Notes: a model not told the origin generated them from the sequence alone. 64,000 nt of DNA from Mesorhabditis belari (GCA_958450365.1 CAUEEP010000887.1:496001-560000); one strand, 5' to 3'; counted from the first letter of the stretch, positions 52,501 through 62,905 are shown. Numbers and translations are program-made.

Positions 52501-54693
52501 CAAGGTCGTTTCGATTTAACTTATGAACCAGCTGTGATGCGAATGTTTCGCGATGGGCGCACGGAAACGGTTCGTAGTTGCTCGAATCACAGTTGTGCTT
52601 TTGTCAAATCGATGTTTGATGGGAAAACGACGGTGAGAGATTTAAACAATTTAAACAATCAATTATACGACATTTTACCGTTTCTGAGGTGGATTTGAAA
52701 CGGTGAATTTGAACTTTTTAATGAAAAGTTACTCTAGTTTACCAAAGTAACCAAAATATAGCTTTTTTTGAAACTAATTGGTGAATAAATTCGCATAAAG
52801 ACTTTAATATTTAGCCGACGGAGCGATTATCTCTTTTGAAAGTTGCCTGCGATCGCCATCAGGACTATTATCGGAATGCAATGGCTGGAAAAGGTGAGAA
52901 TGATTTATCTAAATAACTAAATATCTAAATAACTAAATAGTTAAATATCTAAATAACTAAATATCTAAATATCTAAAGACCTAAATATCTAAATATCTAA
53001 TATATTTATCTAAATCTTTCTATAATTTTCTCATTTCCAGGAGTGGATCGTCATCTTTTCGGCTTGTACGTAGTCTCGAAATACTATGAAATCTCTTCTC
53101 CATTCCTTGAAAACGTTTTCTCGATGAGCTACGCCCTTTCCTCAAGTCAAGTGAGCAAATTTATATAAATTTTACAATTTTCCACAAAATAATTTCATTT
53201 ACAAATCATTTTCAAAAGGAAAAACTGTTTAAACGTAAAAAGTCGATGCTGAGCTGAGCGCTTAATCTCTTCAACAAAGCCGATAATTTTTTTGGTAAAC
53301 GATTGCTCTAAAGAAACGATTGCTCTAAAGAAACCATTGCTCTAAAGAAACGATTGCTCTAAAGAAACCATTGCTCTAAAGAAACCATTGCTCTAAAGAA
53401 ACGATTGCTCTAGTGAAACGTTTGCTCTAAAGAAACGATTGCTGTACGATATGAAACTCTTGAAATTTGAGAAATTCTCTCTGTTTTAAGTGAATTAGGA
53501 TAAAATCAAGATAAAGAAATGCTCATTTCCAACCGAATTTCAAACTTTAGACACCACAACATCAATCGGTTGAGTATTCGAAAGTGTTGAATGGGCAACG
53601 AAATCTTTTTTGGCCAGCCGGCGCCTTTTGCTGTCCCGATGGAAGTAAATATGGTGGGTTTTTGAAAAAAAAAACGCAATTCTGACTCTGTTGCTCTGAC
53701 TTTGACTCTGTCTTTCAGGAGTTTGCTACACCATTGCCACCACGGGCGATCTCCTCTCATTCCACATTGCTGGTCGGCGGGAAATGCAAGAAACGGTTAG
53801 TTGATAATAGATAAGAATAGACATCAACACTACAAACTACAAACGTAAACTTTAAACGCTTTGTAACTTGGTTCAAATCTGTTCGATTAAGATGATCTAT
53901 AGCTTAAAAAATAGAGAATTACAAGAGCTTTAGAATAAACTAAAGCACACTGAAAAATATCAATTCTAAAGAAAGTTACAGTGGTTTGTAGTCGACTAGG
54001 CGCGAGTACAGTCCTTCTCGACTACAAACCACTGTAACTTTCTTTAGAATTGATATTTTTAAGAGTACTTTAGTTTATTCAAAAGCTCTTGTAATTCTCT
54101 ATTTTTTAAGCTATAGATCATCTTAATCCGACAGATTTGAAACAAGTTACAAAGCGTTTTTAGTGAACAGTTTGTGGTTTTTGTCAAGAAAGTCAAGAAA
54201 AACTCAAGAAAGTCGAGAAATCAAGTCAAGAAAAACTTCAAGAACATGAAAAAAGTCTTTGCGGTTTTGCGTAATTTTGAATCTAAACGTTCTTTCTTCT
54301 AAATTTTTAACTTTAACGTTCTTTCCTCTACAAAATAGACAAAAAAAGCGCGCGGTATATATTAATATTAATTCTAAAGAAAGTTACAGTGGTTTGTAGT
54401 CGACTAGGCGCGAGTACAGTCCTTTTTGACATAAACCACTGTAACTTTCTTTAGAAACTTTTTCAGTGTGCTTTAGTTTATTCAAAAGCTCTCAAAAACT
54501 CTCAAAAACTCAAAAATTCATAAAATTCTCAAATAAAATGGTTTTCTTTAGAAGTAAACTGCTAAAAGACAGGTTTTAGAATTGTTTTTAGAATTGTTTT
54601 TAGAATTGTTCTCGTTTTCGGAAACATATTCTTGATTCGCTGAAAGAAATGCGAGAAATGGTCGAGTTGGCGACGGAGAAGACGAAAATTTAA
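43501..54693 (+). CDS. CPT1: Carnitine O-palmitoyltransferase 1 (21 exons, about 750 aa)
   Basis: Moves long-chain acyl groups from CoA to carnitine at the mitochondrial outer membrane, the entry step of fatty-acid oxidation. Exons: 43501-43572, 44722-44867, 45795-45960, 46014-46112, 46164-46304, 46989-47077, 47461-47557, 48115-48196, 48426-48540, 50280-50401, 50449-50531, 51060-51167, 51233-51355, 51398-51448, 52009-52173, 52498-52632, 52815-52893, 53041-53150, 53551-53653, 53719-53795, 54604-54693. All phases close (2253 bases). Two membrane helices at about 36-55 and 82-105 (the second ends [14 protein letters not shown]) give the CPT1 hairpin, absent from CPT2. Catalytic His is about 447 in [10 protein letters not shown]; most family members have NAEHS-W-x-[12 protein letters not shown] (about 526), [19 protein letters not shown] and [10 protein letters not shown] (carnitine pocket, about 574-583) are canonical. 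The C-terminus [14 protein letters not shown] matches the family end. Introns hold a maT element and many satellites. Confidence 0.95.
43630..43765. repeat. GAAAATTGAT decamer repeat (CPT1 intron 1)
   Basis: About thirteen copies of a 10-base unit. Confidence 0.93.
44925..45025. repeat. TTGGCCTGGC decamer repeat (CPT1 intron 2)
   Basis: About nine nearly perfect copies. Confidence 0.95.
45090..45670. repeat. Alternating inverted repeat units (CPT1 intron 2)
   Basis: A module of about 190 bases (ATTGGCAA...CTCAAATATCTTTGTGTTGG, then TACCAATCGATAGAGAAAG, then AAAGGGGCG) occurs three times, in alternating orientation, so neighbouring copies can fold on each other. No TA-flanked ends were found. 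Confidence 0.8.
46325..46915. repeat. TTGAATATCTAG minisatellite (CPT1 intron 5)
   Basis: About 49 units of 12 bases, with a homogeneous centre (46550-46710) and variant edges (TTGAATAGCTAG, TTGAGTTTCTAG). Confidence 0.96.
47160..47245. repeat. CTTTCTTGAG repeat (CPT1 intron 6)
   Basis: Eight imperfect decamers. Confidence 0.85.
47715..47985. repeat. About 45-base minisatellite (CPT1 intron 7)
   Basis: Six copies of a unit containing GGTCTAGGCAAGGCTAGAAA and CAG(G/A)TC(G/C)AGATCTA. Confidence 0.9.
48695..49676 (+). mobile_element. maT-like Tc1/mariner element in CPT1 intron 9
   Basis: CAGGGTGACCAAGAATTACC at 48695 and the inverted copy (...GGTAATTCTTGGTCATCCTG) ending at 49676, each flanked by TA. 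About 982 bases. The ends are well preserved (one mismatch in the first 20). Confidence 0.92.
48846..49556 (+). pseudogene. maT-like transposase with deleted first catalytic Asp
   Basis: The 5' part (from 48846) keeps remnants of the DNA-binding domain but is frameshifted. From 49050 a clean frame runs to the stop: [13 protein letters not shown] gives the second catalytic Asp and [13 protein letters not shown] the third, with 37 residues between (DD37D). The block with the first Asp (WSDEK in the relative at 21007) is missing, so the protein cannot be active. The element could still be mobilised in trans. Confidence 0.88.
49885..50065. repeat. AGAAAGAATAAA 12-base repeat (CPT1 intron 9)
   Basis: About fifteen units, with AAAAGAAAGA in the first part and AAGAGAAAGA in the second. 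Confidence 0.95.
50538..51000. repeat. TTTG/TTAG tetranucleotide array (CPT1 intron 11)
   Basis: (GTTT)n with interspersed GTTA and GTCT. A degenerate microsatellite of about 460 bases. Confidence 0.95.
51528..51620. repeat. Hairpin with tRNA-like words (CPT1 intron 14)
   Basis: GGGCTTGTAGCCTAGAGGAT and, inverted, ATCCGCTAGGCTACAAGCCC enclose two copies of AAGAGGCTTGTATAA. GGGTTCGAGTCACC follows at about 51639. Possibly an exploded tRNA pseudogene. Confidence 0.6.
52200..52276 (-). pseudogene. tRNA-like sequence (CPT1 intron 15)
   Basis: Minus strand: GTCGTAGCCTAGTGCTAGAA (A box), CGCTTGGAAAGCG (GGA in a small loop, Ser-like) and GCCGGTTCAAGTCCCAGC (B box). The acceptor and T stems pair poorly. 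Confidence 0.45.
52905..53015. repeat. TAAATATC octamer repeat (CPT1 intron 17)
   Basis: About twelve copies of AAATATCT / AAATAACT. Confidence 0.9.
53295..53440. repeat. CTCTAAAGAAACGATTG repeat (CPT1 intron 18)
   Basis: Eight copies of an 18-base unit. Confidence 0.93.
53870..54165. repeat. Large palindrome (CPT1 intron 20)
   Basis: Arms of about 130 bases (AGATGATCTATAGCTTAAAA ... AAGAAAGTTACAGTGGTTTG and its inverse) around GCGCGAGTACAGTCC. A partial copy lies at 54370-54490 and a diverged one at 9335-9530. Confidence 0.85.
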
Positions 54694-55009
54694 AAGATTA
54701 CTGTAAAGAAGCGATCCTTTCGAAGCTTTCTTTGAAAATTTCGATTTCAAAACTTTAAAGCCTCTTTTTGCAATTTGCATAATGCTCAGTTTCCCTTATT
54801 TCTTTGTGAAAATACGTGTACAAAATGTTTTTTTTGCTCTTTTTTGTTCTTTTTTTGCTCTTTTTTATCCCTTTTAACCTATTTTATCCTTTTTTTCTTC
54901 CTTTATTAAACCAAATTTTTACATTTTGAGATTCGATTGTCCTTTTTTTTTATAAATAACTTTTAAACCTTTACGATTAACGGCATGGGTAACGAGGATT
55001 CGCGCGGCC

Positions 55010-55190
55010 AATCTTTTTTTTTGCCCAACTTGAAACCAAACTTTTAGACGAGTTTTTCTTAACAACTTTTGATAAAACAAATAGTTTCTGAAAGCTGACG
55101 TTCTAAGCTATTTAAAGCCTATTAAAACTTTTTGATCTGATAAGTTTAAGATGGTTTAAAATGAGCTGCAAGTTGGGCAAAAAAATTCAC
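55010..55190. repeat. Short inverted repeat TTTTTTGCCCAACTTG
   Basis: Left end near 55014 and inverted right end near 55163, about 17 bases each. Possible small MITE; no clear target duplication. Confidence 0.4.
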
Positions 55191-55324
55191 CCCCGTCGAT
55201 AGTCGCTACCACCCGAAAAATCCGTAAAATAAAAATAAACCGTAAAATCCTATTTAGATCGTAAAGATTCGAATTTTCTTGTAAATAGATATAAAGTGAT
55301 AAAGTTTCTGAACTTTTTTTTGAA

Positions 55325-56125
55325 ATAAACTTTTTCACCAATACGGTTCCAATACGGTTCCGATACGGTTCCAATACGGTCCGAATACGGTTCCATTTTT
55401 CACCAACACTATTCCAATACGGTTCCAATACGGTTCCAATATGGTTCCTTTTAAGGTTCCAATACGGTTCCAATACGGTTCCAATACGGTTCCAATACGG
55501 TTCCATTTTTCACCAACACTATCCAATACGGCCAATACGGTCCCTTTGCTCCAATCACTCGGTTCCAATATGGTTCCCTAAGGTTCTAATACGGTTCCAA
55601 TACGGTTCCAATACGGTTCCATTTTTCACCAACACTATTCCAATACGGTTCCAATACGGTTCCAATATGGTTCCTTTTAAGGTTCCAATACGGTTCCAAT
55701 ATGGTTCCTTTCAAGGTTCCAATACGGTTCCAATACGGTTCCAATACGGTTCCATTTTTCACCAACACTATTCCAATACGGTTCCAATACGGTTCCATTT
55801 AAGGTTCCAATACGGTTCCAATATGGTTCCTTTTAAGGCTCCAATACGGTTCCAATACGGTTCCATTTTTCACCAACACTATTCCAATACGGTTCCAATA
55901 CGGTCCGAATACGGTTCCATTTTTCACCAATACGGTTCCAATACGGTTCCAATACGATTCCAATACGATTCCAATTCGGTTCCAATACGGTTCCAATATG
56001 GTTCCTTTTAAGGTTCCAATACGGTTCCAATACGGTCCGAATACGGTTCCATTTTTCACCAATACGGTTCCAATACGGTTCCATTACCGTTCCATTACCG
56101 TTCCAATACGGTTCCAATAAGAAAG
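55325..56125. repeat. TTCCAATACGG 11-base minisatellite with higher-order units
   Basis: About 60 units of GTTCCAATACG. They are punctuated by CATTTTTCACCAACACTA and TATGGTTCCTTTTAAG modules, giving irregular higher-order blocks. Fills the gap between CPT1 and the LECT-2 gene. Confidence 0.96.
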
Positions 56126-56295
56126 CGATCTGGAACAATTGAAACTGGATAAGGAAGATTTTCGAAAATTTAACTTCGAATTTTCGATTCACTTTTGAAA
56201 TCTTTCTTATCAAAACTATGAAGAAACAATTTTTTTATAAAAATTTATTAAAAAACAGTATAAAATTTGATTGATTGAGCTGAAAGTCTCAAAGT

Positions 56296-59200
56296 TCAAG
56301 CGAGCTTTAAATCCTCGGGCAATTGACATTTATTGGCCGAAATCATATCGGAAACATCGACCACTTTGCCCTCGTAACGAATCTGGAAATGTTTGAACAT
56401 AAAAGTGAATGTTCGAATTTACCGTATTTTCTCTAATAGTAGTGCACATCGGCGAGCCGAGTCGGTGACTATTTTACGGTTTCCAAGCTTTTGCAGAAGC
56501 TCAACACTCAAATCCCCCACAAGATCGCCTCGTTAGCTACATTTTCCGACCCCACATCGATAGGTTCTGATAAGCGGTTCTCGAGATTTCGAGCAATTTA
56601 GGCGACGCTCAGGGTGCACTACTATTAGAGAGAATACGGTATCTAAAAACCAGGGAAAAATCCAGGCAAGACCAGGGAGAGCTGATAAAAATAGCGCTGT
56701 ATACAAACAGCTAACGTTTAGTCAATTTTGATAGATCTAAGTCTGAAACCGGACCCAGGCCAGCCTCAAAAGCAGCCTTAAAAGCAGCCTTAAAAGCAGC
56801 CTTGAAAGAGCCTTAAAAGCAGCCTCAAAAGAGCCTTAAAAGCAGCCTCAAAAGCAGCCTCAACAGCAGCCTCAAAAGAGCCTTAAAAGCAGCCTCAAAG
56901 GCTTAAAGCACCCAAAGAGCCTAAAGGCCTCAAAGGCCTTAAAAGCAGCCTCAAAAGGGCCTCAACAGCAGCCTCAAAAGAGCCTTAAAAGCAGCCTCAA
57001 AAGCAGCCTCAACAGCAGCATCAATATGGCAACAATTGAGGCTCACAATGAAAGATTAGGGATTTTCAATTCAACTTACAAGACTTGAAGGCTCTGCTAC
57101 GAGTGTCAGTAAAGGGAATTAGTGACAAGAAGGCTCTGATCTCCTTGACCAGCCCAAGTCCAGACCAAGACTAGGCCTACTAGGACAAAAGCTAATGCCA
57201 GGGTTTAGAATCAGGGCCAATCTTGGCTTTTGGCTTTGGCTTTGGCTTTGGCTTCGGCTTTTAGACTAAGTGGGATAGCCTAGGCAGTGAGGCTAGCTAG
57301 GAAAAGGTGAGATTGCGTATTCAAACCAAAGCTATATGATTTACGCAAAACGATGATATTTTTTGAGTTCTTGCCTAAATGCTTTAAATTTCTATAAAAA
57401 CGGATTTCAAATTTGACTCCTTAGTACATCAGTTTGTAAAGGGAAAAAGGGAAAAATTTTCACGCTAATCAGCAGCTCCAGCGGATAATAGCAGCTCCAG
57501 CAGATAATAGCAGCTTCTTTTAGCAGAAAAATCCTCACTATTCCATAGCAAAGTTTAAAGTTTTCGTAACCTCGAGAAATACGGAGTCGGGCGCCGATTC
57601 GCATGAAAGACGTCGAGCAATCGGCTGGCCTTGGATAATGTTTTGGCTGGAATTTCGATAAATCATGAACTCAAGCAACTCAAGCCAACTCACCGCCCAA
57701 ACTCGAGCTCGGCTCTGACCCGAACGTTGTAGATACGAACTTCGAAGCCTAGAAGTTAAACATAAGTTGCAAAATTCTCTATACAATCAACCAGCCCAAT
57801 CCCTTGTACCGACGATGAAAATCCCATCGTTTTCGCAACCCGAATACGCTCCGTTTGCGTCAAAAGCAAGCCGAGTGCGGCCAATAAGCTGAAAGTTAAA
57901 ATTCTGGCTTTGGATTTGAAGCCTTAAGCCTTTTGGAAAGCCTTAAGCGGTAAGAATCTGGAGCTGGTTTGAAAAAAACATTAAAAAGCTCTAGAGCAAC
58001 TCTAGATTTGTTGCCAAATCTAGAGTTGATGGGATAAAACGAAGAAAGATAAAACTTTCTCACCTCTCCCTCAATCGGTGAATAGATCAATGGGGCTTTC
58101 GGGCTTTCTCCATCTTCCTCGACCATTCGACACTCCAAATCCCAGCCGCGAACGCCGTTGAAACGTCTGAAATGTGTAGATATTAAGAGTTACTGTACTT
58201 TAGAGAACTTTTGACTTTAATTAACCTACTTGTCGGACTTGAACGGATTCCCGAGAAACGTGTTTTTCGAGTTCGATTCGCAGATCTGACCAGTGCACAT
58301 GCCTGAAAAGTATTGTAAGAAAAAGCAAGCAATAAATAAAGCGAAAACTAAACGAAAGCTATTATTTACATATCGCTTTTTGCATATATGCTACGACTGT
58401 GGGATTCTGTACTGAGGATTGGATTCTGTCCTCGAGATCGGATTCTATCCTCGGATCGGATTCTGTCCTCGAGATCGGATTCTGTCCTGAGGATCGGATT
58501 CTGTCCTCGAGATCGGATTCTGTCCTGGGGATTGGATTCTGTCCTCGAGATCGGATTCTGTCCTCGAGATCGGATTCTGTCCTGAGGATTGGATTCTGTC
58601 CTCGAGATCGGATTCTGTCCTCGAGATCGGATTCTGTCCTGGGGATTGGATTCTGTCCTCGAGATCGGATTCTGTCCTCGAGATCGGATTCTGTCCTGAG
58701 GATTGGATTCTGTCCTCGGGATCGGATTCTGTCCTCGAGATCGGATTCTGTCCTGGGGATTGGATTCTGTCCTCGAGATCGGATTCTGTCCTGGGGATTG
58801 GATTCTGTCCTCGAGATCGGATTCTGTCCTCGAGATCGGATTCTGTCCTGAGGATTGGATTCTGTCCTCGAGATCGGATTCTGTCCTCGAGATCGGATTC
58901 TGTCGTCAGGATCCGATCACATTCAGGATAAATCCATTCATCCAACTGAATATTTTGATGTTTTCATCCAAAATTCAGTTGATTCTGTCGTAACATATAT
59001 GTTACGTCGGATCTAGAAGTCCGTCGGATCTAGAAGTCCGTCGGATCTAGAAGTCCGTCGGATCTAGAAGTCCGTCGGATCTAGAAGTCCGTCGGATCTA
59101 GAAGTCCGTCGGATCTAGAAGTCCGTCGGATCTAGAAGTCCGTCGGATCTAGAAGTCCGTCGGATCTAGAAGTCCGTCGGATCTAGACTGATGCTAGATC

Positions 59201-60848
59201 GGACGTCCTATCTAGAGTGAAGTGAGGTCAAACATTTGATCTGGAATCAAGCCGATCACTCTAAACCAGACATCCGATTCAGATTCAGATTTAAAGTGAT
59301 CGGCTTGATTCTAGATCGAACGTTTGACCTCATTTCATTCTAGATCGGACGTCCGATCTAGCATCAGTCTAGATCAGACGAATTTCTAGATCGAACGTAG
59401 CATATATACTCCTCATTAACTCTAGATTCATGGTTGAACTTGAGTGAATATTAAAAACCAACCAAGCCCGGTCAAATCGAATTTAAATTTTACATTGTCT
59501 ATCCGAATCGAATAGAACTCTTACGAGGTTATGTTTAAAATTCACATTCTCTTAGGTGAAACGTCGGATCAACGGGTTTCCCTTCGCGGAACAATTTCAT
59601 TTCAATCGACGGAGTGGCACTTCGTTGATCGGATGGAAGGGTGCAGCCTTGATCGATAGCTCTGGAAAAGTTAAAGGAAAAGGATTGCATTCATTCAAGT
59701 TTAACTATACTTCAGTTAAACCCACTTCCCAATCGGATCTCCTTTCTTCACTTTGCCACCATAAAAGTCGAGTTTGACGCTAGCGATGTGAGCAACGTAT
59801 CCTAGAATTTATAGAAGTTAACTTTATGAAAGCTTGAAAGCTCTAAGCTTTAAGCTCTAAGCTTAAAAGCTTTAAGCTTGAAAGTTTCTGGATTTGTAAA
59901 CCTTCTTTTTCCATTTTTAGCCTACCCTGCCATTGTCCAGATCCTTCAATTCGAGCTCCCTCATCAGCGCACTCTTTGTCCTCGGCTCCTAAAAAAGTTT
60001 TGGTGATTGTTACAGCAAATTCGTAAGCTTACAAAGTTAATTTCTAAATTCAATGAATATCCAATTACCTCCAAATGGTTTAAAGTAGTACATTTCACCG
60101 TCAAATGGAGCATAAATGACTTGCCCGCGCGAGCAAACGATGTCCACTGCGTCGACGATCTCTCCATCAGATCTGAATGCTTCGAGTTCTTAGGATAAAC
60201 AAAAATGAGCCAAATTCATTCATAAGTCAGTCATAACCCTAGTATTTAGGGCTCTTTTAAATGAATGATTGTTTAGCATGACTCAATGCTGAGTTTCGGC
60301 TGCTTCTTGTGGACTAAATGAGCTCAAAATTTGCAAGAGCATGTAATTTTAGGCCCTCTTTCCGTATCCAACACTAGTTTTATTCGAAAGTTGTGCGATT
60401 TTATGTAAAAAGCGGCAAAAACCAGGTGTTACTATGGCCATGGCTGAATGGATTCCATGGCCGAGTGGTCTAAGGCGCGGGGGGTCAATCCGAGGCTCCG
60501 ATAGGGGGTGCTGGTTCGACTCCGCCGAAGCGGAAAAGTTTTGCAAAAAATAATTTTTAATAGTTTTAAATACTTTAATAAAATACCTATAAGCATCAAG
60601 TAATAGAATTTAAAGAATTTTTCATTCTATCGAGCAATAAACGACTAGAAATTAGCGTGAAATCAAGATATCACTAAAGTAAACCATATGGAGTTTCTTG
60701 ACTTAAATTTAAGCCGATTTCAGTTTCTAGAATTTCTAAGCGTTTAAGCCTAAGCCTAAGCCAAAGCCTAAGCCAAAGCTTAAGCCCAAGCCTGAGCCTA
60801 AGCCTAAGCCTAAGCCTAAGCCTAAGCCTAAGCCTGAGCCTAAGCCTA

Positions 60849-60883
<35 letters not shown>

Positions 60884-62083
60884 AAGCCTAAGCCAAAGCC
60901 TGAGCCAAAGCCTAAGCCAAAGCCTAGGCCTGAATCTGAGCCTAAGCCTGAGGGTGAGCCTGAGCCTAAGCCTGAACCTGAACCTAAGCCTGAGCCTAAC
61001 CCTAAGTCTAAGCCCAAGCCTAAGCCTGAGGCTGAGGCTGGGCCTGAGCCTAAGCCTGAGCCTAACCCTAAGCCTAAGCTTGAGCCTGAAACTGAACCTG
61101 AACCTAAGCCTGAGCCTAACCCTAAGCCTAAGCCCAAGCCTAAGCCTAAGCCTGAGCCTAGGCCTGAGCCTAAGCTCAAGCCTGAGCCTAAGCCTAAGCT
61201 CAAGCCTAGGCCTGAGCCTAGGCCTGAGCCTAAGCTCAAGCCTAAGCCTAAGCCTAAGCCTAAGCCTGAGCCTTTAAAACCTTTTAAGCTCTTTTTTAAG
61301 CCCGAATTTCTTGGATTTGGTTATTCATTTTTATGTAAAACGGCCGATTTTTATGGAAAGAGGGTCAATTTTTATGTAAAAAAAAGCCGATTTTGATGGA
61401 AAACGACCGTTTTGCAAAAGATTTAAATGTTAAACAAACAAAAACTTCAACTCTCCGCTATGAGAAGGCAATTTCTATGCAGTGCGTAGTGCTTTTGAAT
61501 TTGAAATTTTCTGAAATGAATCACTTAAAAACGTAGAATCGAAACCTACCTCTCGCCTTGATAGTGCCCACAACCACCGTCCGAATCGGGACATCCCCTC
61601 AAACGGTTTTCCCGGTTATCAGCGCAAATTTGAGGAATACACCCCAGCGAGGACACTGAAATCGAATTCATGCTTAGTTTGCATCAAATGAATTGTTTTC
61701 TATGTTTTAAACAAAAAAAAAATTTAAACTGGATTTAAACTGGAATCAGTCGCTTTTTCACTTCGAATTTAGAATTTCGGCTTTAACTTCGGTTTTAACA
61801 ACGGCTTTAAAGCATTTCGGTTTTAGCAACGGCTTTAGCAACGGCTTCGGCTGCAGGCAACGGCTTCGCCGGCAGACGGCTGGTTACGGCTTTAGCAACG
61901 GCTTTAGCAACGGCTTTAAAGTCTTGCTTTATAGCATTTCGGCTTTAGCAACGGCTTTAAAGCAAGACCTCGATAAGCACTTTTCATCCAAATTAGGCAT
62001 TCAAAAGACTTTTGATCGACTGCTAAAAGACAATTTTTACCTTCCGATAGTAGAAATGAGAGAAACAAATAGCATAGTATCAT
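56296..62083 (-). CDS. lect-2: LECT-2 ortholog with two LECT2/M23-like domains (12 exons, about 326 aa)
   Basis: Minus-strand exons in order: 62083-62041, 61655-61550, 60172-60069, 59988-59926, 59801-59726, 59661-59546, 58302-58230, 58166-58064, 57888-57810, 57748-57694, 57646-57571, 56382-56296. Phases close (981 bases). [14 protein letters not shown] is a signal peptide. Domain 1 has [20 protein letters not shown], then [26 protein letters not shown] and VKKGDPIGK. Domain 2 has [38 protein letters not shown] and [15 protein letters not shown]. These match the order of leukocyte cell-derived chemotaxin 2 (LECT2), a lysostaphin-like (M23) fold. In nematodes LECT-2 is a secreted muscle factor that patterns sensory dendrites with SAX-7, MNR-1 and DMA-1. 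The His ligands of M23 enzymes (H before G-V-D, and H-x-H) are replaced in both domains, while the Asp is kept. The protein is therefore probably non-catalytic. The last splice uses GAG|GTTACG at 57571. Confidence 0.88.
56765..57020. repeat. CCTTAAAAGCAG / CCTCAAAAGCAG repeat (lect-2 last intron)
   Basis: About twenty units of 12 bases. Confidence 0.93.
58374..59410. repeat. Composite satellite block with inverted ends (lect-2 intron 6)
   Basis: It begins GCATATATGCTACG at 58374 and ends CGTAGCATATATAC at about 59409. Inside are a 19-base array TCCTCGAGATCGGATTCTG (58395-58915, about 27 copies), a 17-base array GTCGGATCTAGAAGTCC (59007-59185, 11 copies) and a palindrome of about 190 bases (59190-59385, arms CTAGATCGGACGTCC and GGTCAAACGTTTGATC-like). 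Confidence 0.85.
60452..60537 (+). pseudogene. tRNA-like sequence, Leu/Ser type (lect-2 intron 2)
   Basis: ATGGCCGAGTGGTCTAAGGC is a textbook A box of long-variable-arm tRNAs, and GCTGGTTCGACTCC is the B box. About 83 bases, but the acceptor strands do not pair and no anticodon can be fixed. Confidence 0.5.
60735..61280. repeat. Interstitial telomere-like (GCCTAA)n tract, lect-2 intron 2
   Basis: About 90 hexamers, mostly GCCTAA (the complement of the nematode telomere unit TTAGGC), with GCCTGA variants concentrated in the middle and GCCAAA near the left end. The motif also occurs as three units at 2730-2750 and two units near 5612. Confidence 0.92.
61775..61975. repeat. GGCTTTAGCAAC repeat (lect-2 intron 1)
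   Basis: About ten copies of a 12-base unit with CGGCTTTAAAGC variants. Confidence 0.9.
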
Positions 62084-62438
62084 CTTGTTTGCGAATGGGA
62101 ATGAAAATGGTGATCAATCGAGGGGCAATCGAGTGACCCAGTGTCGAGTATCAATCAAGGAGAGAAGATCTATCAAAAAGACTATCAAAAAGACTATCAA
62201 AAGACCCTCTCATTTGCCATCGATAACAGCTGTCCCACTTTACTGAAGGGTTATTATTGCAGCGGGGATCATTAGGGTATTAGATTTTAAATTAGACTTT
62301 GCGAAAGATCGGTTTTTAAAATCCGTTGCGGGAAAGATGATCGCTTTCTTGTAAAACGTGCTTTGATTTGTTGGATTAGAGTGTCTTCCTCTCAAATGCA
62401 GTAACAGCAAAAAGTGATCTTTCTTTGCATATTATATA

Positions 62439-62670
62439 TTGGATTGGTGAATTGAAAACTGCGGGCTATTTGCGTTTTCTGGGATATGGTGAGCGTGGCG
62501 TATTGGGAGTTGCTGGATAGCAAGACGACCCTTAATGCAATCAAATACAGTGGACAGTTGGAAAAGGTGAATGAAGCCCTAAAGAAGAATAGGCCCTTCA
62601 AGTCAAAGATCGTTCTCCTCCACGACAAAAGTGACTGTTGCAAAAGTGAACTCCTGTTGCAAAAGTGACT
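62439..62670 (+). pseudogene. mariner transposase fragment
   Basis: Starts with TTGGATTGGTGAATTGAAAA after TATA (the 17789 family). It then jumps to coding sequence: MVSVAYWELLDSKTTLNAIK, a few residues, LEKVNEALKKNRPFKSKI, VLLHDKSD. This is the region leading to the second catalytic Asp of mariner transposase. It is cut off there. Confidence 0.85.
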
Positions 62671-62716
62671 CGCTCGGACATTGACTTCTCTTCAAATCAA
62701 GGCTAATCTCAATCTA

Positions 62717-62905
62717 TTGGGTTGGGGAATTGAAAACTGCGGGCTATTGTCATATGTGACAGTTTGAGCACTTTCTTCAAAAGAAACCCATTTTGGTGTC
62801 AATGGAAAAGTTGTAGAGAATCAAAAAACAAGCCTATATCCAAATATTCAGAACGATTCAAAAACTGGTTTTCAAGAAATACCAAATTTACGAATTTTCA
62901 CAGAT
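62717..62905. mobile_element. 5' end of a mariner-family element, cut by a satellite
   Basis: TTGGGTTGGGGAATTGAAAA and the following 185 bases match 63338-63525 almost exactly. The match ends at CGAATTTTCACA, where a purine tract and the CTGTCTTT array begin. Confidence 0.85.

Noticed and set aside
57541..57570. Extension of lect-2 exon 11 to the stop at 57543
   Set aside because: Splicing at GAG|GTTACG joins in phase to the last exon and restores the LECT2 C-terminal strand ([13 protein letters not shown]).
58399..58945. Long open frames on both strands with a 19-residue period
   Set aside because: Produced by a 19-base minisatellite (three frames cycle in 57 bases). It lies in an intron of lect-2.
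60736..61277. Gly/Ser/Leu-rich silk- or mucin-like ORF, and its Leu/Ser-rich complement
   Set aside because: A translation of degenerate telomere-like hexamers inside a lect-2 intron.
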